From: an uncultured Hyphomicrobiales bacterium
GTDB lineage: Bacteria; Pseudomonadota; Alphaproteobacteria; Rhizobiales; Beijerinckiaceae
Reading direction: 5' to 3'
Assembly (NCBI GenBank): GCA_903824185.1
Contig: CAIJVU010000050.1
Span: 1 to 38,596, forward strand
DNA: 38,596 nucleotides
The notes below the pieces were generated by a model. That model did no database searches. It saw nothing but the letters and a program-made list of their open reading frames with translations, and was not told the origin of the DNA. This document shows, in pieces, positions 8,529-17,540 of the stretch; positions within the stretch are counted from its first letter, which is position 1, and each line of letters starts with the position of its first letter. Both the position numbers and the translations under genes were made by a program.

Positions 8529-8601
8529 GCGTTGAGACGATCAGTCGGCGGTGTGTGTTGTTGTGTTGCGTTCCCCCGTTTTGCCAAGGACGCCACAACC
8601 T

Positions 8602-10197
8602 ATGCCCGTATTGGACTGGATCGGCAAAAAAGCCGTCATCAATCATCACTGCAGCGTGCCCTATCGCCTCATTCATTGCGACAAGGACAAATCCGTCGGC
8701 GATCCCGACAGCGGCAATCTGCTCGTGCAAGGCGACAATCTCGAAGCACTGAAAGCCCTGCTGCCTTATTATGCGGGCAAAGTGAAATGCATCTATATCG
8801 ACCCGCCCTATAATACGGGCAATGAGGGATGGGTCTATAACGACAATGTCAATTCGCCGGAAATGCGCGCATGGCTCGGCAAGGCGGTGGGCAAAGAGGC
8901 GGAAGACCTGTCACGCCATGACAAATGGCTGTGCATGATGTATCCGCGCCTGCGCCTGTTGAAAGATTTTTTGCGCGAGGACGGGTCGATCTGGATGTCC
9001 ATCGACGACAATGAAGCCCATAGCCTGAAATTGATCTGCGACGAAATTTTCGGAAAACAAAATTTCATTGCCAATGTCGTTTGGCAGAAAAAATATGCTC
9101 CAGCCAATGACGCCAAGTGGTTAAGTGACAATCATGATCACATTCTTGCCTATGCAAAAGATAAATCAATATGGCGTCCGAATTTATTACCCCGCACCAT
9201 AAGCATGAATGAACGATATAAAAATTTTGATAATGACCCTCGCGGACCATGGAAAGCAGATAATTTTTCAGTAAAAACTTACTCGGCATCAACTGATTAT
9301 GAAATTATCTCACCCAACGGAAGAAAAATTCGCCCACCTAAAAGTCGATCATGGGCAGTTAATAAAGAAAAATTTGATGAGCTGCTTTCAGATAATAGAA
9401 TTTGGTTTGGAAAATCCGGCAATAATGTTCCTGCCATCAAAAGGTTTCTCGATGATGTGAAGGACGGAATTACCAGTCTCACATTATGGACTTATAGTGA
9501 AGTAGGACACAATCAAGACGCCAAAAAAGAAGTCAAAGAGTTTAACAGTATCAATGTATTTGATACCCCTAAACCTGAACGGTTGATCAATCGCATTATC
9601 CAAATCGCTACCAATGAAGGCGACATCGTTCTTGACTCATTCGCCGGTTCCGGAACCACGGGAGCCGTAGCGCATAAAATGGGGCGTCAACATATCAGCG
9701 TTGAAATGGGTGAGCATGCCCATACCCATATTGTGCCACGCTACCAAAAAGTCATTGCGGGCGAGCAAGGCGGCATTTCAAAAGATGTGTCTTGGCAAGG
9801 CGGCGGCGGCTTCCGCTATTGCACATTGGGCGAGCCGCTGTTTGATGCAGAGGGGCATATCAATCCGCGGGTGAAATTTTCAAGCCTTGCTGCCCATATT
9901 TATTTTTGCGAGACGGGCTCGCCCATTCCGCGCCGCGCCAGCACCAGTTCGCCTTTGATCGGCCTGTTTCAGGGCCGTGCCATCTATCTGTTGCATGATG
10001 CGGAGATGATGGGCGTGCCGTCCCGCCGCGCGGGCAATGTCTTGACCCTAGGCCGGATCAAAACCCTGCCGCTGCCCGACAAACAATTCAAAGGCCCGCG
10101 CATTGTCTATGCCGAAGGCTGCACGGTGCCCGATGACAGGCTGGCAAGCCTTGGGGTGACCTTCAAACATATCCCCTATCAGATCGCGGGAGTGTGA
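8602..10197 (+). CDS. mod: type III restriction-modification methyltransferase (Mod)
   Basis: The Mod subunit recognises the target DNA and methylates adenine with S-adenosylmethionine; it also guides the Res subunit. The 531-residue product has the catalytic motif DPPY at 67-70 (CIYIDPPYNTGN), ahead of the SAM motif DSFAGSG at 345-351. This order marks a beta-class N6-adenine enzyme, as in type III Mod. The stretch between them, about residues 150-335, should hold the target recognition domain. It is encoded by clearly AT-rich DNA: about 32% GC in 9181-9240 against 57% in 8881-8940. ATG 8602 follows an AAGGA element; the frame extends 17 codons further but without family-like sequence. It is followed by res with a 2-nt gap. 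Confidence 0.92.
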   Translation: MPVLDWIGKKAVINHHCSVPYRLIHCDKDKSVGDPDSGNLLVQGDNLEALKALLPYYAGKVKCIYIDPPYNTGNEGWVYNDNVNSPEMRAWLGKAVGKEAEDLSRHDKWLCMMYPRLRLLKDFLREDGSIWMSIDDNEAHSLKLICDEIFGKQNFIANVVWQKKYAPANDAKWLSDNHDHILAYAKDKSIWRPNLLPRTISMNERYKNFDNDPRGPWKADNFSVKTYSASTDYEIISPNGRKIRPPKSRSWAVNKEKFDELLSDNRIWFGKSGNNVPAIKRFLDDVKDGITSLTLWTYSEVGHNQDAKKEVKEFNSINVFDTPKPERLINRIIQIATNEGDIVLDSFAGSGTTGAVAHKMGRQHISVEMGEHAHTHIVPRYQKVIAGEQGGISKDVSWQGGGGFRYCTLGEPLFDAEGHINPRVKFSSLAAHIYFCETGSPIPRRASTSSPLIGLFQGRAIYLLHDAEMMGVPSRRAGNVLTLGRIKTLPLPDKQFKGPRIVYAEGCTVPDDRLASLGVTFKHIPYQIAGV

Positions 10198-10199
10198 CC

Positions 10200-12842
10200 A
10201 TGGCCCCGCCGCTTTTCCGTCTCAAATCCTACCAGCAAAACACCTTGGCGGCCTTGCGCCGCTATTTGATGAAATGCGTGGAGTTCAACGATGCCGCCAC
10301 GGCCTTTTATGCCCTGACCGGTCGTCCTTATATCGCGCCGCCCAGCCTGCCCGACCTGCCCTATATCTGTTTGCGGATTCCGACCGGCGGCGGCAAAACA
10401 CTGCTGGCGGCGCATAGCATCCGCTTGGTGACCGATGACTATTTGCGCACAGACACGCCAACGGTTTTATGGCTGGTGCCCTCCCAGACCATCCGCAAAC
10501 AGACATTGACCTCCTTGCAAGATCGCACCCATCGCAACCGGCTGGCTTTGACCGAACGCTTTGGTGAAAATCTGCGGATCATGGGCGTATCGGATGCGCT
10601 TTATGCCAAACGGGGCGATTATGACACGGGCGCCGTGGTGATTGTCGCGACGCTGCAAGCCTTCCGGATCGAGGATCAAGAGGGCCGCAAAGTCTATGAA
10701 GCCAATGGGGAATTGATGGATCACTTCACCCAGCTGCCGGAGGCCTTGCAAGACAGGCTGCAAAAAGGACCGGCTGGCACGCCCTTGCCCTCGCTGGCCA
10801 ATGTCTTGCGGCTTCGTCGCCCCATCATCATTGTCGATGAAGCGCATAATGCCCGCACTGATTTATCCTTTGACACCTTGGCAGGCCTTGCTCCGTCGCT
10901 GATCGTGGAACTGACCGCCACACCCGTCACCCCCAGCGAGCACAACCCCAAACAAGGCAAATATGCGTCCAATGTTTTGCATCACGTCTCTGCGGCAGAG
11001 CTGAAAGCGGAGGAAATGATCAAGCTGCCGATTATTTTGCGCGGACGGCCTGATCCGCGCGACACCATCGGCGATGCCATGGCGTGGCTGGACGAGTTGA
11101 CCGAGACCGCAAAAGCCGAACAAAAAGCCACGGGGGAATTCATCCGCCCTGTGATGCTTTTGCAAGCGGAACCACAGTCGAAAAACAACCCCTACACTCT
11201 ACACGCCGAAAAATTAAAGTCTCATTTGGTTGAGGATTTCAGGGTGCCCGACGAGCATGTGGTCATTGCCACCGGCAACACGAAAGGGCTTGAAGGGGTT
11301 GATCTGTTTGATCCGCAATGCCGCATCCGCTTTATCATCACCCAACAGGCGCTCAAAGAGGGGTGGGATTGCTCCTTCGCCTATGTCCTGTGTTCTGTTG
11401 CCGAACAAAAATCGGCCCGCGCGGTTGAACAATTATTGGGGCGTGTGCTGCGCCTGCCCCGCGCATACCGAAAGCAGCATGAGGATTTAAACCGCGCTTA
11501 TGCATTTGCCACCACCACCAGCTTTCAGCATGCGGCGCAAACCTTGCGTGACGGGCTCGTGGCCAACGGCTTTGAACATGTGGAGGTCAAAGAACTCGTT
11601 CATGTGCCGGATTCAGTCATGACCGGTTTGGAGGAAGGGGGATCAGCCTTTGTCTATGAAGAGGAGCTTCCCGACGATGACAGTTTTGCTGGTTTTCAAA
11701 AGGTGGTCCATGACAGCACGGGCGGGCGTGTCACACTCGACACCAGCACCAATCGCTTGCGGGCGACAGGGGCCTTGAGCGATTATGACCGCACGGCCTT
11801 GAAACTGGCTTTGCCCGCGCATTCTCATCAGGCCATCGACAGCTTGGTCCATCGCTCGCGGGGCGCGCGCTTGGCCAATCCTGAGCAAAACACCATCCTT
11901 TTTGCCGTGCCGCGATTATGCGTCATCGAGGAGGATCAGCCACAACTCTTTGACCGCACCCATTTTCTCGATATTCCATGGCCGCTGGACGACTGTGAGG
12001 CTGAGGCCATTTTGCAAGACTTCGTGCCACCGCGACAGGCTGGAGACGAGGCGCATTTGGATATTGACGCCAAGCAAGAGATCAAAATCAGCTTCATCAA
12101 TGATGTGCATGCGCAACTGGCACTGGCACTGGCCGAGCAGGGTTGGACACAAGCAGCCCTGATCAACTGGATTGATCGCCGCCTTCCCCCTGCATCGCGG
12201 CAGGATATTACGCGCCACTCATCCACGCTTTATATCACCAAGGCCTTGGACTGTGTCGCACAACGATACACGATGGACATCGAGGATCTGGCACGGGCGA
12301 AATTCAATTTGGTGAGCGCACTGACCAAAACCATCAAGCGCTTGCGCGAAAGGCGGGAAACCGAAGCCTTTGAACAGGCTTTGCGTCCGCACAGCGGCCT
12401 AGATTTTCTGACAAGCTCTCAGGCTGAGCTGGTTTTCAATACGGACCGTTACAGTTACAGCGAACCTTATAAAGGCAGCACGACCTTCCAAAAGCATCTG
12501 TTTAAGGTTGTGGGGGATTTGAAAGACTCGGGCGAGGAATTTGACTGCGCCGTGCATATTGAGCGCAATCCCCATGTCCGGTGCTGGGTTCGCAACACCG
12601 TGCATATCAATTCATTCTGGCTGCAAACCGCAACGGGCAAATTCTATCCGGATTTCTTGGCTCTGCTCGATGACGGACGCATCATGGCGGTTGAATATAA
12701 AGGCGATCATCTCGACAGCGCCGATGAAGCGAAACACAAGCGGCTCATCGGCACGCTTTGGGCAGAGCGCTCGCAAGGACGTTGCTTGTTCGTATGGGTC
12801 GCAGACAGGCAATACGGGGACATTGCCGCGGCCTTGGCCTGA
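10200..12842 (+). CDS. res: type III restriction enzyme helicase/nuclease (Res)
   Basis: The Res subunit is an SF2 ATPase that, with Mod, cuts DNA between inversely oriented unmethylated sites. The 880-residue product has Walker A PTGGGKT at 61-67, the DEAH box at 213-216 (IIIVDEAHNAR), the SF2 C-terminal helicase segment (QQALKEGWDCSFAYVLCS, then AVEQLLGRVLRLPR), and a C-terminal PD-(D/E)xK-type nuclease with Asp818, Glu832 and Lys834 (AVEYKGDH). All catalytic parts appear intact and the frame is unbroken, so the system is likely active. The ATG lies 2 nt after the mod stop; a GTG at 10194 overlapping that stop is an alternative. The gene converges on the acyl-ACP synthetase, with 16 nt between stops. 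Confidence 0.93.
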   Translation: MAPPLFRLKSYQQNTLAALRRYLMKCVEFNDAATAFYALTGRPYIAPPSLPDLPYICLRIPTGGGKTLLAAHSIRLVTDDYLRTDTPTVLWLVPSQTIRKQTLTSLQDRTHRNRLALTERFGENLRIMGVSDALYAKRGDYDTGAVVIVATLQAFRIEDQEGRKVYEANGELMDHFTQLPEALQDRLQKGPAGTPLPSLANVLRLRRPIIIVDEAHNARTDLSFDTLAGLAPSLIVELTATPVTPSEHNPKQGKYASNVLHHVSAAELKAEEMIKLPIILRGRPDPRDTIGDAMAWLDELTETAKAEQKATGEFIRPVMLLQAEPQSKNNPYTLHAEKLKSHLVEDFRVPDEHVVIATGNTKGLEGVDLFDPQCRIRFIITQQALKEGWDCSFAYVLCSVAEQKSARAVEQLLGRVLRLPRAYRKQHEDLNRAYAFATTTSFQHAAQTLRDGLVANGFEHVEVKELVHVPDSVMTGLEEGGSAFVYEEELPDDDSFAGFQKVVHDSTGGRVTLDTSTNRLRATGALSDYDRTALKLALPAHSHQAIDSLVHRSRGARLANPEQNTILFAVPRLCVIEEDQPQLFDRTHFLDIPWPLDDCEAEAILQDFVPPRQAGDEAHLDIDAKQEIKISFINDVHAQLALALAEQGWTQAALINWIDRRLPPASRQDITRHSSTLYITKALDCVAQRYTMDIEDLARAKFNLVSALTKTIKRLRERRETEAFEQALRPHSGLDFLTSSQAELVFNTDRYSYSEPYKGSTTFQKHLFKVVGDLKDSGEEFDCAVHIERNPHVRCWVRNTVHINSFWLQTATGKFYPDFLALLDDGRIMAVEYKGDHLDSADEAKHKRLIGTLWAERSQGRCLFVWVADRQYGDIAAALA

Positions 12843-12858
12843 GCCTCCCCGCCTCCCC

Positions 12859-14466
12859 TCACATCAGCATCGAGCGCATGGATTTGGCGAGTTCGGTGGT
12901 GGCCACCACATCCACTTTTCCCGAGCCCAGAATGGGGATCGACTGCGTCACCAGCACCGCCCGCGGCACCCATAATTCGGGATAGCCGTTTTTCTGCGCC
13001 TGCGCCAACACAGCCATGCGGTCGGCATGGGCTACATCGGTCACCAGAATGATCTGCTCGCCTTTTTTCGGATCCGGCAAGTTCACCGCCACATGCTGGC
13101 CATCGGGCCATAATTCGGCTGCCAGCGTTTCCACCGCCCCCAGCGACACCATTTCGCCGCCGATCTTGGCAAAGCGTTTGACGCGGCCCCGGATGGTGAG
13201 ATAGCCCGCCTCATCCATCGACACGATATCGCCCGTGTCATGCCAGCCGTCTTCCGGCGGCACCAGCACGCCGGGCATGGAGGCATAGATATAACCCGCC
13301 ATCACATTCGGCCCACGGACATAGAGCCTGCCGCCTTCTGCAATCCCCTCGACAGGCTCGAACCGCAACTCCTGCCCCGCCAGCGCGCGGCCCACCGTCC
13401 CGGGCTTATTGTGCTCCAGCGTTTCCACCGCCACCACCGGCGAACATTCGGTGACGCCATAGCCTTCCAGCAAAACCGTGCCTGATTTGGCCCACATGCG
13501 GCGGGTCTCGTCCTTGACGCGTTCGGCACCCGCCACCACAAAGCGGACGCTGTCGAAATCGCCGTCATCGGCGGCGCGCATCCAGCCCTGTAAAAACGTA
13601 TCCGTGCCCAGCAAAATCGTCGCCCCTGTCTCGCGGGTGATTTTGGCCACCTGCCGATACTGGATCGGGCTTGGATAGAGGATCACCTTGATCCCCGCAT
13701 AAAGGCCCAGCAGCACCCCCGCCATCAATCCAAAGGAATGAAACACCGGCAAAGGGTTGAGCAGGATATGGGGCGGGCCCAATTCCGGCCCGAAATGCCG
13801 GATGGATTGATCGACATTGGTGATCAGATTGGCATTGGTGAGCGCAACGCCTTTGGGTTCGCCCTCCGAACCAGAGGTAAACAGGATCACCGCCGCCTCG
13901 TGCGGATCAAGCGCGTGACGCGCATGCAGCAAGCGCGCAAACGGCGCCTTCAGTACCGCTTTGGCCTTATCCAGCGAGGTAACGGATTGGCGCACATCCT
14001 CCAGATAGACAATCCGGACTCCGGCTTGCTCGACAAGCCCGTCAACCAGATCATCCAGCTTGGCCATTTCGACAAAGCGGTGGGAGGTGATGACGGTATT
14101 GATTTCAGCCGACTGAATCGCAGAGCGGATATTTTTGAGACCGGAGGTGAAATTGAGCGGCGAGATCACCCGCCCATAGGCCGACAGCGCAAACAGGCTG
14201 ACCACCGAGGCATTCACGCTGGGCAGCAAGAGCCCCACCGCCTCGCCCCGTTCGGTGATATCCGCAAAGGCTTTGCCCAACACCAAAGCCCCGAGGATCA
14301 GCCGGTTATAGGTCAGGGGCGCGCGTTCAGGATCTTCCAAGGCCGGTCTTTGACCGCCGAATTGATCCCGCGCATCCAGCAAAGCACTAAAAATTGTCTT
14401 GTCAGCCCCGTATTCCGGCACAGTTCCGTCCCATTTCTTATCAATCTTAGAAATGAACGCTAACAA
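12859..14466 (-). CDS. AMP-dependent acyl-ACP/acyl-CoA synthetase (Aas-like)
   Basis: ANL-superfamily enzyme that activates a fatty acid as acyl-AMP and passes it to ACP or CoA. Visible motifs are FTSGSEGEPKG (196-206, ATP loop), EGYGVTE (334-340), GWHDTGD, and GSGKVD near the C-terminus with the catalytic lysine. Segments such as VFHSFGLMAG, LYPSPIQYR, VVAGAER and KPGTVGRALAG resemble the synthetase domain of Aas (acyl-ACP synthetase/2-acylglycerophosphoethanolamine acyltransferase), but the acyltransferase domain is absent. A role in recycling fatty acids into phospholipid is inferred. The 5' end is uncertain: the furthest start is TTG at 14466 after an in-frame stop, without a good ribosome-binding site; a GTG about 15 codons in is another option. 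Confidence 0.85.
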   Translation of the reverse strand: MLAFISKIDKKWDGTVPEYGADKTIFSALLDARDQFGGQRPALEDPERAPLTYNRLILGALVLGKAFADITERGEAVGLLLPSVNASVVSLFALSAYGRVISPLNFTSGLKNIRSAIQSAEINTVITSHRFVEMAKLDDLVDGLVEQAGVRIVYLEDVRQSVTSLDKAKAVLKAPFARLLHARHALDPHEAAVILFTSGSEGEPKGVALTNANLITNVDQSIRHFGPELGPPHILLNPLPVFHSFGLMAGVLLGLYAGIKVILYPSPIQYRQVAKITRETGATILLGTDTFLQGWMRAADDGDFDSVRFVVAGAERVKDETRRMWAKSGTVLLEGYGVTECSPVVAVETLEHNKPGTVGRALAGQELRFEPVEGIAEGGRLYVRGPNVMAGYIYASMPGVLVPPEDGWHDTGDIVSMDEAGYLTIRGRVKRFAKIGGEMVSLGAVETLAAELWPDGQHVAVNLPDPKKGEQIILVTDVAHADRMAVLAQAQKNGYPELWVPRAVLVTQSIPILGSGKVDVVATTELAKSMRSMLM

Positions 14467-14532
14467 CTTGGACGCTCAAAGCAAGGGGGGAGACCCCTCA
14501 AAAGGCAAAAAAACTACAACTAAAGACTCATA

Positions 14533-15033
14533 TTAGGGCATGGAGGCGATCGGCTCCTGATAACTCAGGCCCATATCCCACGGAAAGTAAATCCAAGTAT
14601 CTTGGGAGACTTCCGTAATAAAGGTGTCAATCACCGGTCGTCCTGCCGGTTTGGCATAGACAGTGGCAAAATGCGCCTCGGGCAGCATATCGCGGACGAT
14701 CCGCACCGTTTTGCCGGTATCGACGAGATCATCAACCACCAAAACACCGGCCCCTTGCTTGTGTGTCGACAAAATTCGATCGCAAATCGGCTTGAGCACC
14801 TGCAAATCGCCTTGGGTGGCGTAATCATGATAGCTCGCGATACACACCGTTTCGATCATGCGGATTTCAAGCTCGCGCGCCACAATGGCGGCGGGCACCA
14901 AGCCGCCACGGGTGATGCAAATCAGGGCCGTAAACGGCCCCGATCCCGCCAAGCGCCATGCCAGCGCCCGGGCATCGCGGTGAAACTGGTCCCAAGAGAC
15001 CGGAAAAACTTTTGGATTTGCTTTAGAAGACAT
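14533..15033 (-). CDS. gpt: xanthine phosphoribosyltransferase
   Basis: Converts xanthine (and guanine) plus PRPP to the nucleotide in purine salvage. The 166-residue protein has the PRPP loop [11 protein letters not shown] at 99-109 and an [19 protein letters not shown] segment typical of Gpt. Length and C-terminal FPWDMG also match the family. ATG 15033 has a GAGGG element about 8 nt upstream; the frame extends 5 codons to a TTG that is less likely. It lies between the CinA-like gene (49 nt upstream) and the acyl-ACP synthetase (66 nt downstream), all on the minus strand. Confidence 0.93.
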   Translation of the reverse strand: MSSKANPKVFPVSWDQFHRDARALAWRLAGSGPFTALICITRGGLVPAAIVARELEIRMIETVCIASYHDYATQGDLQVLKPICDRILSTHKQGAGVLVVDDLVDTGKTVRIVRDMLPEAHFATVYAKPAGRPVIDTFITEVSQDTWIYFPWDMGLSYQEPIASMP

Positions 15034-15081
15034 GCAGCCATCCCTCAAACAGCATCATGGAGACCAAGATCACGCACGCTT

Positions 15082-15825
15082 TCAGGCGGGGGGAAGCGTA
15101 TCAAGCATGGCCTGCACCGCCTCGGCTGCCGCCGCCAAGACATGCGGATCGCGCGCCCGCACCACAATCTGGTTCTGGAAGCGCTTGCCGTCAAAACTCG
15201 GATAAGATCCGATAATGACATCGGAAAACTGCTTTTGCACCTGCCCCAATGCCGTGGCATAGGCACCTTCGGGCCGCCCGCCGGAATCAATGGATTGGGA
15301 TTGCAATTTTGCGCCGGTCTTCAACCGCGGCAGCACATTTTCAAACATCGCCTGCATGATGGACGGCACGCCCGCCATGACAATGATATTCTGGATCATA
15401 AACCCCGGCGCGCGGGAGATCGGATTATCGATCAGCTCGGCCCCGTGCGGAATACGCGCCATCCGCAACCGCGCCTCGTTGAGATCGTCTGGATTGGGAA
15501 AACGCTCGCGCAGCAAGGCCACGGCCCGCTCGTCAATATCAATCCCCACGCCTGCCGCCTTGGCAATACAATCGGCGGTAATATCGTCATGGGTCGGGCC
15601 AATCCCGCCCGTGGTGAAAAGATAGGTATAGCGGCCTGAAAGCGCCTTGGCGGCGGTGACAATTTCCTCTTCAATATCAGGCACCACCCGCACTTCCCGC
15701 AGGTCGATCCCGACCGCGGTCATATATTCGGCCATATAGCCGATATTTTTGTCTTTGGTCCGGCCTGACAAGATTTCGTCGCCAATCACCAAAATCGCAG
15801 CGGTCACAAGGTTTTGTTCCGACAT
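15082..15825 (-). CDS. CinA N-terminal-like competence/damage protein (molybdopterin-fold)
   Basis: The 247-residue protein matches the N-terminal domain of CinA (MoaB/Mog fold), with IGDEILSGRTKDKN at 15-28 and TTGGIGPTHDD at 71-81. The C-terminal nicotinamide-nucleotide amidase domain of full CinA is absent. The family is linked to hydrolysis of ADP-ribose or related nucleotides; the exact role of the single-domain form is not established. GGAG lies 5 nt before the ATG at 15825; a GTG two codons earlier (15831) is possible. The gene is divergent from map, with about 160 bp between them. Confidence 0.86.
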   Translation of the reverse strand: MSEQNLVTAAILVIGDEILSGRTKDKNIGYMAEYMTAVGIDLREVRVVPDIEEEIVTAAKALSGRYTYLFTTGGIGPTHDDITADCIAKAAGVGIDIDERAVALLRERFPNPDDLNEARLRMARIPHGAELIDNPISRAPGFMIQNIIVMAGVPSIMQAMFENVLPRLKTGAKLQSQSIDSGGRPEGAYATALGQVQKQFSDVIIGSYPSFDGKRFQNQIVVRARDPHVLAAAAEAVQAMLDTLPPA

Positions 15826-15986
15826 TTTCACTCCGAAGACCGTTTTTCCTGCCCGATCGGCAACGGGTGGGATAAAAGCACCGCTGGTTCAAGACCACAA
15901 GCCCGCATCGGATTCATCAACCACTATCTCAAAACCCCATGAATTAAGACTTGCCTTCAGCCCCTGTTTGAACCAAATCTTCAAGA

Positions 15987-16820
15987 ATGATCTATGTCGA
16001 TGCACAACAGGTGGAACGGCGGCAGCCCGGCACCATCAAAATCCACGGGCCGGACGCATTTGCCGGCATGCGCAAGGCTGGCCGCTTGGCAGCGGAGGCT
16101 TTGGACCTTGTCTATGACGCCATCAGACCCGGCATCACCACAGAAGATCTCGACAGTCTCTGCTTTCAATTTGCCATGGATCACGGGGCCTATCCGGCGC
16201 CCCTGAATTATCGCGGTTATCGCCGAGCCATTTGCACCTCGGTCAATCATGTCGTGTGCCACGGCATCCCCAACGACAAGCCCCTGCGTGAAGGCGACAT
16301 CATCAATGTCGATGTCACCTTGATTGTCGATGGGTGGCATGGTGACTGCAGCCGCATGTATGCCGTGGGTGAATTGCCCCGCCGTGCCGCCCGCCTGAAT
16401 GTGGTCACCTATGAGTCGCTGATGCGCGGCATCGCCGTCGTGAAACCCGGTGCCACCACCGGCGATATCGGCCACGCCATCCAAACCTATGCCGAGGGGG
16501 AACGCTGCTCAGTGGTGCGCGATTTCTGCGGCCACGGCTTGGGACGGCTGTTCCATGACGAACCGAATATTTTGCATTACGGCAATCCGGGCGAAGGCGT
16601 CGTTTTGAAAGCCGGCATGTTCTTCACCATCGAGCCCATGATCAATCTGGGCAGGCCGCAAGTTAAAGTATTGGGCGATGGCTGGACGGCTGTCACGCGC
16701 GACCGCTCTTTGTCCTCGCAATTCGAGCACACGCTGGGTGTGACGGAGGATGGCTTCGAGGTCTTTACCTATTCACCGCGCGGGCTTGACGGCCCGCAAC
16801 CCGGCCTTCCAGCCCGTTAG
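15987..16820 (+). CDS. map: methionine aminopeptidase type I
   Basis: Removes the initiator methionine from nascent proteins. The 277-residue enzyme shows the full dinuclear metal site: Asp109 (NVDV), Asp120 (WHGD), His183 (CGHGLG), Glu216 (TIEPM) and Glu247 (QFEH). The substrate-binding His92 (VVCHGIPN) is also present. The N-terminal extension of about 15 residues before the usual IKIHGP start is modest. No strong ribosome-binding site precedes ATG 15987. It is followed by radC after 9 nt, suggesting an operon map-radC-outer membrane protein. Confidence 0.95.
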   Translation: MIYVDAQQVERRQPGTIKIHGPDAFAGMRKAGRLAAEALDLVYDAIRPGITTEDLDSLCFQFAMDHGAYPAPLNYRGYRRAICTSVNHVVCHGIPNDKPLREGDIINVDVTLIVDGWHGDCSRMYAVGELPRRAARLNVVTYESLMRGIAVVKPGATTGDIGHAIQTYAEGERCSVVRDFCGHGLGRLFHDEPNILHYGNPGEGVVLKAGMFFTIEPMINLGRPQVKVLGDGWTAVTRDRSLSSQFEHTLGVTEDGFEVFTYSPRGLDGPQPGLPAR

Positions 16821-16829
16821 AGGTAGATA

Positions 16830-17540
16830 ATGAGCGATGGTGCCCCCCGATCCGATCAAGACCGAGGGGAGGATCATCGCAGCGGGCACCGCCAGAGGTT
16901 GAGAGATCGCTTTCTACGCGCCGGACGCGAAGGCCTTCAGGACTATGAATTGCTGGAACTGGTGCTGTTCCGCTCCATCCCGCAACGGGATGTCAAACCG
17001 CTTGCCAAAGACCTGCTGCAACAATTCGGATCCTTTGCCGAAGTCATCGGCGCTTCTTTCCAGCGCCTGACCCAAATACGCGGCTTGGGCGAACAAACAG
17101 CGCTTGATCTGAAAATCATTGAGGCGGCGGGTTGTGAATTGGCCAAAGGGGCCATTCCCAAACGGGAAATCCTGTCCTCATGGACTGCAGTGATCGACTA
17201 TTGCCGCGCCAGCATGGCCTATTCGGAAGTGGAGATTTTCCGCATCCTGTTTCTCGACAAACGAAACGGACTGATCACCGACGAAATCCAGCAAAGCGGC
17301 ACGGTCGACCATACGCCGGTTTATCCGCGGGAGGTGGTCAGGCGCGCGCTTGAGCTCAATGCCTCGGCCTTAATCCTTGTCCACAACCACCCATCGGGAG
17401 ACCCCACCCCCTCGCAAGCCGACATCAAAATGACCCGCGAAATTGCTGATATTGCCAAACCGCTGGGCGTCATCTTGCATGATCATATCATTGTCGGGCG
17501 CAACGGACATGCCAGCCTCAAAGGGCTTGGCTTGCTGTGA
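16830..17540 (+). CDS. radC: RadC-family JAB-domain protein
   Basis: The 236-residue protein has the N-terminal helix-hairpin-helix region (SGHRQRLRDRF, then LTQIRGLGEQTALDL) and a C-terminal JAB/MPN domain with an intact metalloprotease-like site: His185, His187, Ser195 and Asp198 (VHNHPSGDPTPSQAD). The name comes from an old DNA-repair assignment that is doubtful; the biochemical role remains unsettled. GAGGTAGATA before ATG 16830 is a good ribosome-binding site. Its stop overlaps the next gene by 4 nt (GTGA). Confidence 0.94.
   Translation: MSDGAPRSDQDRGEDHRSGHRQRLRDRFLRAGREGLQDYELLELVLFRSIPQRDVKPLAKDLLQQFGSFAEVIGASFQRLTQIRGLGEQTALDLKIIEAAGCELAKGAIPKREILSSWTAVIDYCRASMAYSEVEIFRILFLDKRNGLITDEIQQSGTVDHTPVYPREVVRRALELNASALILVHNHPSGDPTPSQADIKMTREIADIAKPLGVILHDHIIVGRNGHASLKGLGLL

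Noticed and set aside
14487-14497. GGGG-AGA-CCCC hairpin between gpt and the acyl-ACP synthetase, as a terminator
   Set aside because: The loop is 3 nt and no T-run follows on either strand.
14602-15639. A 345-codon plus-strand frame opposite gpt and the CinA-like gene
   Set aside because: It spans two real minus-strand genes and their spacer and shows no recognisable domain.
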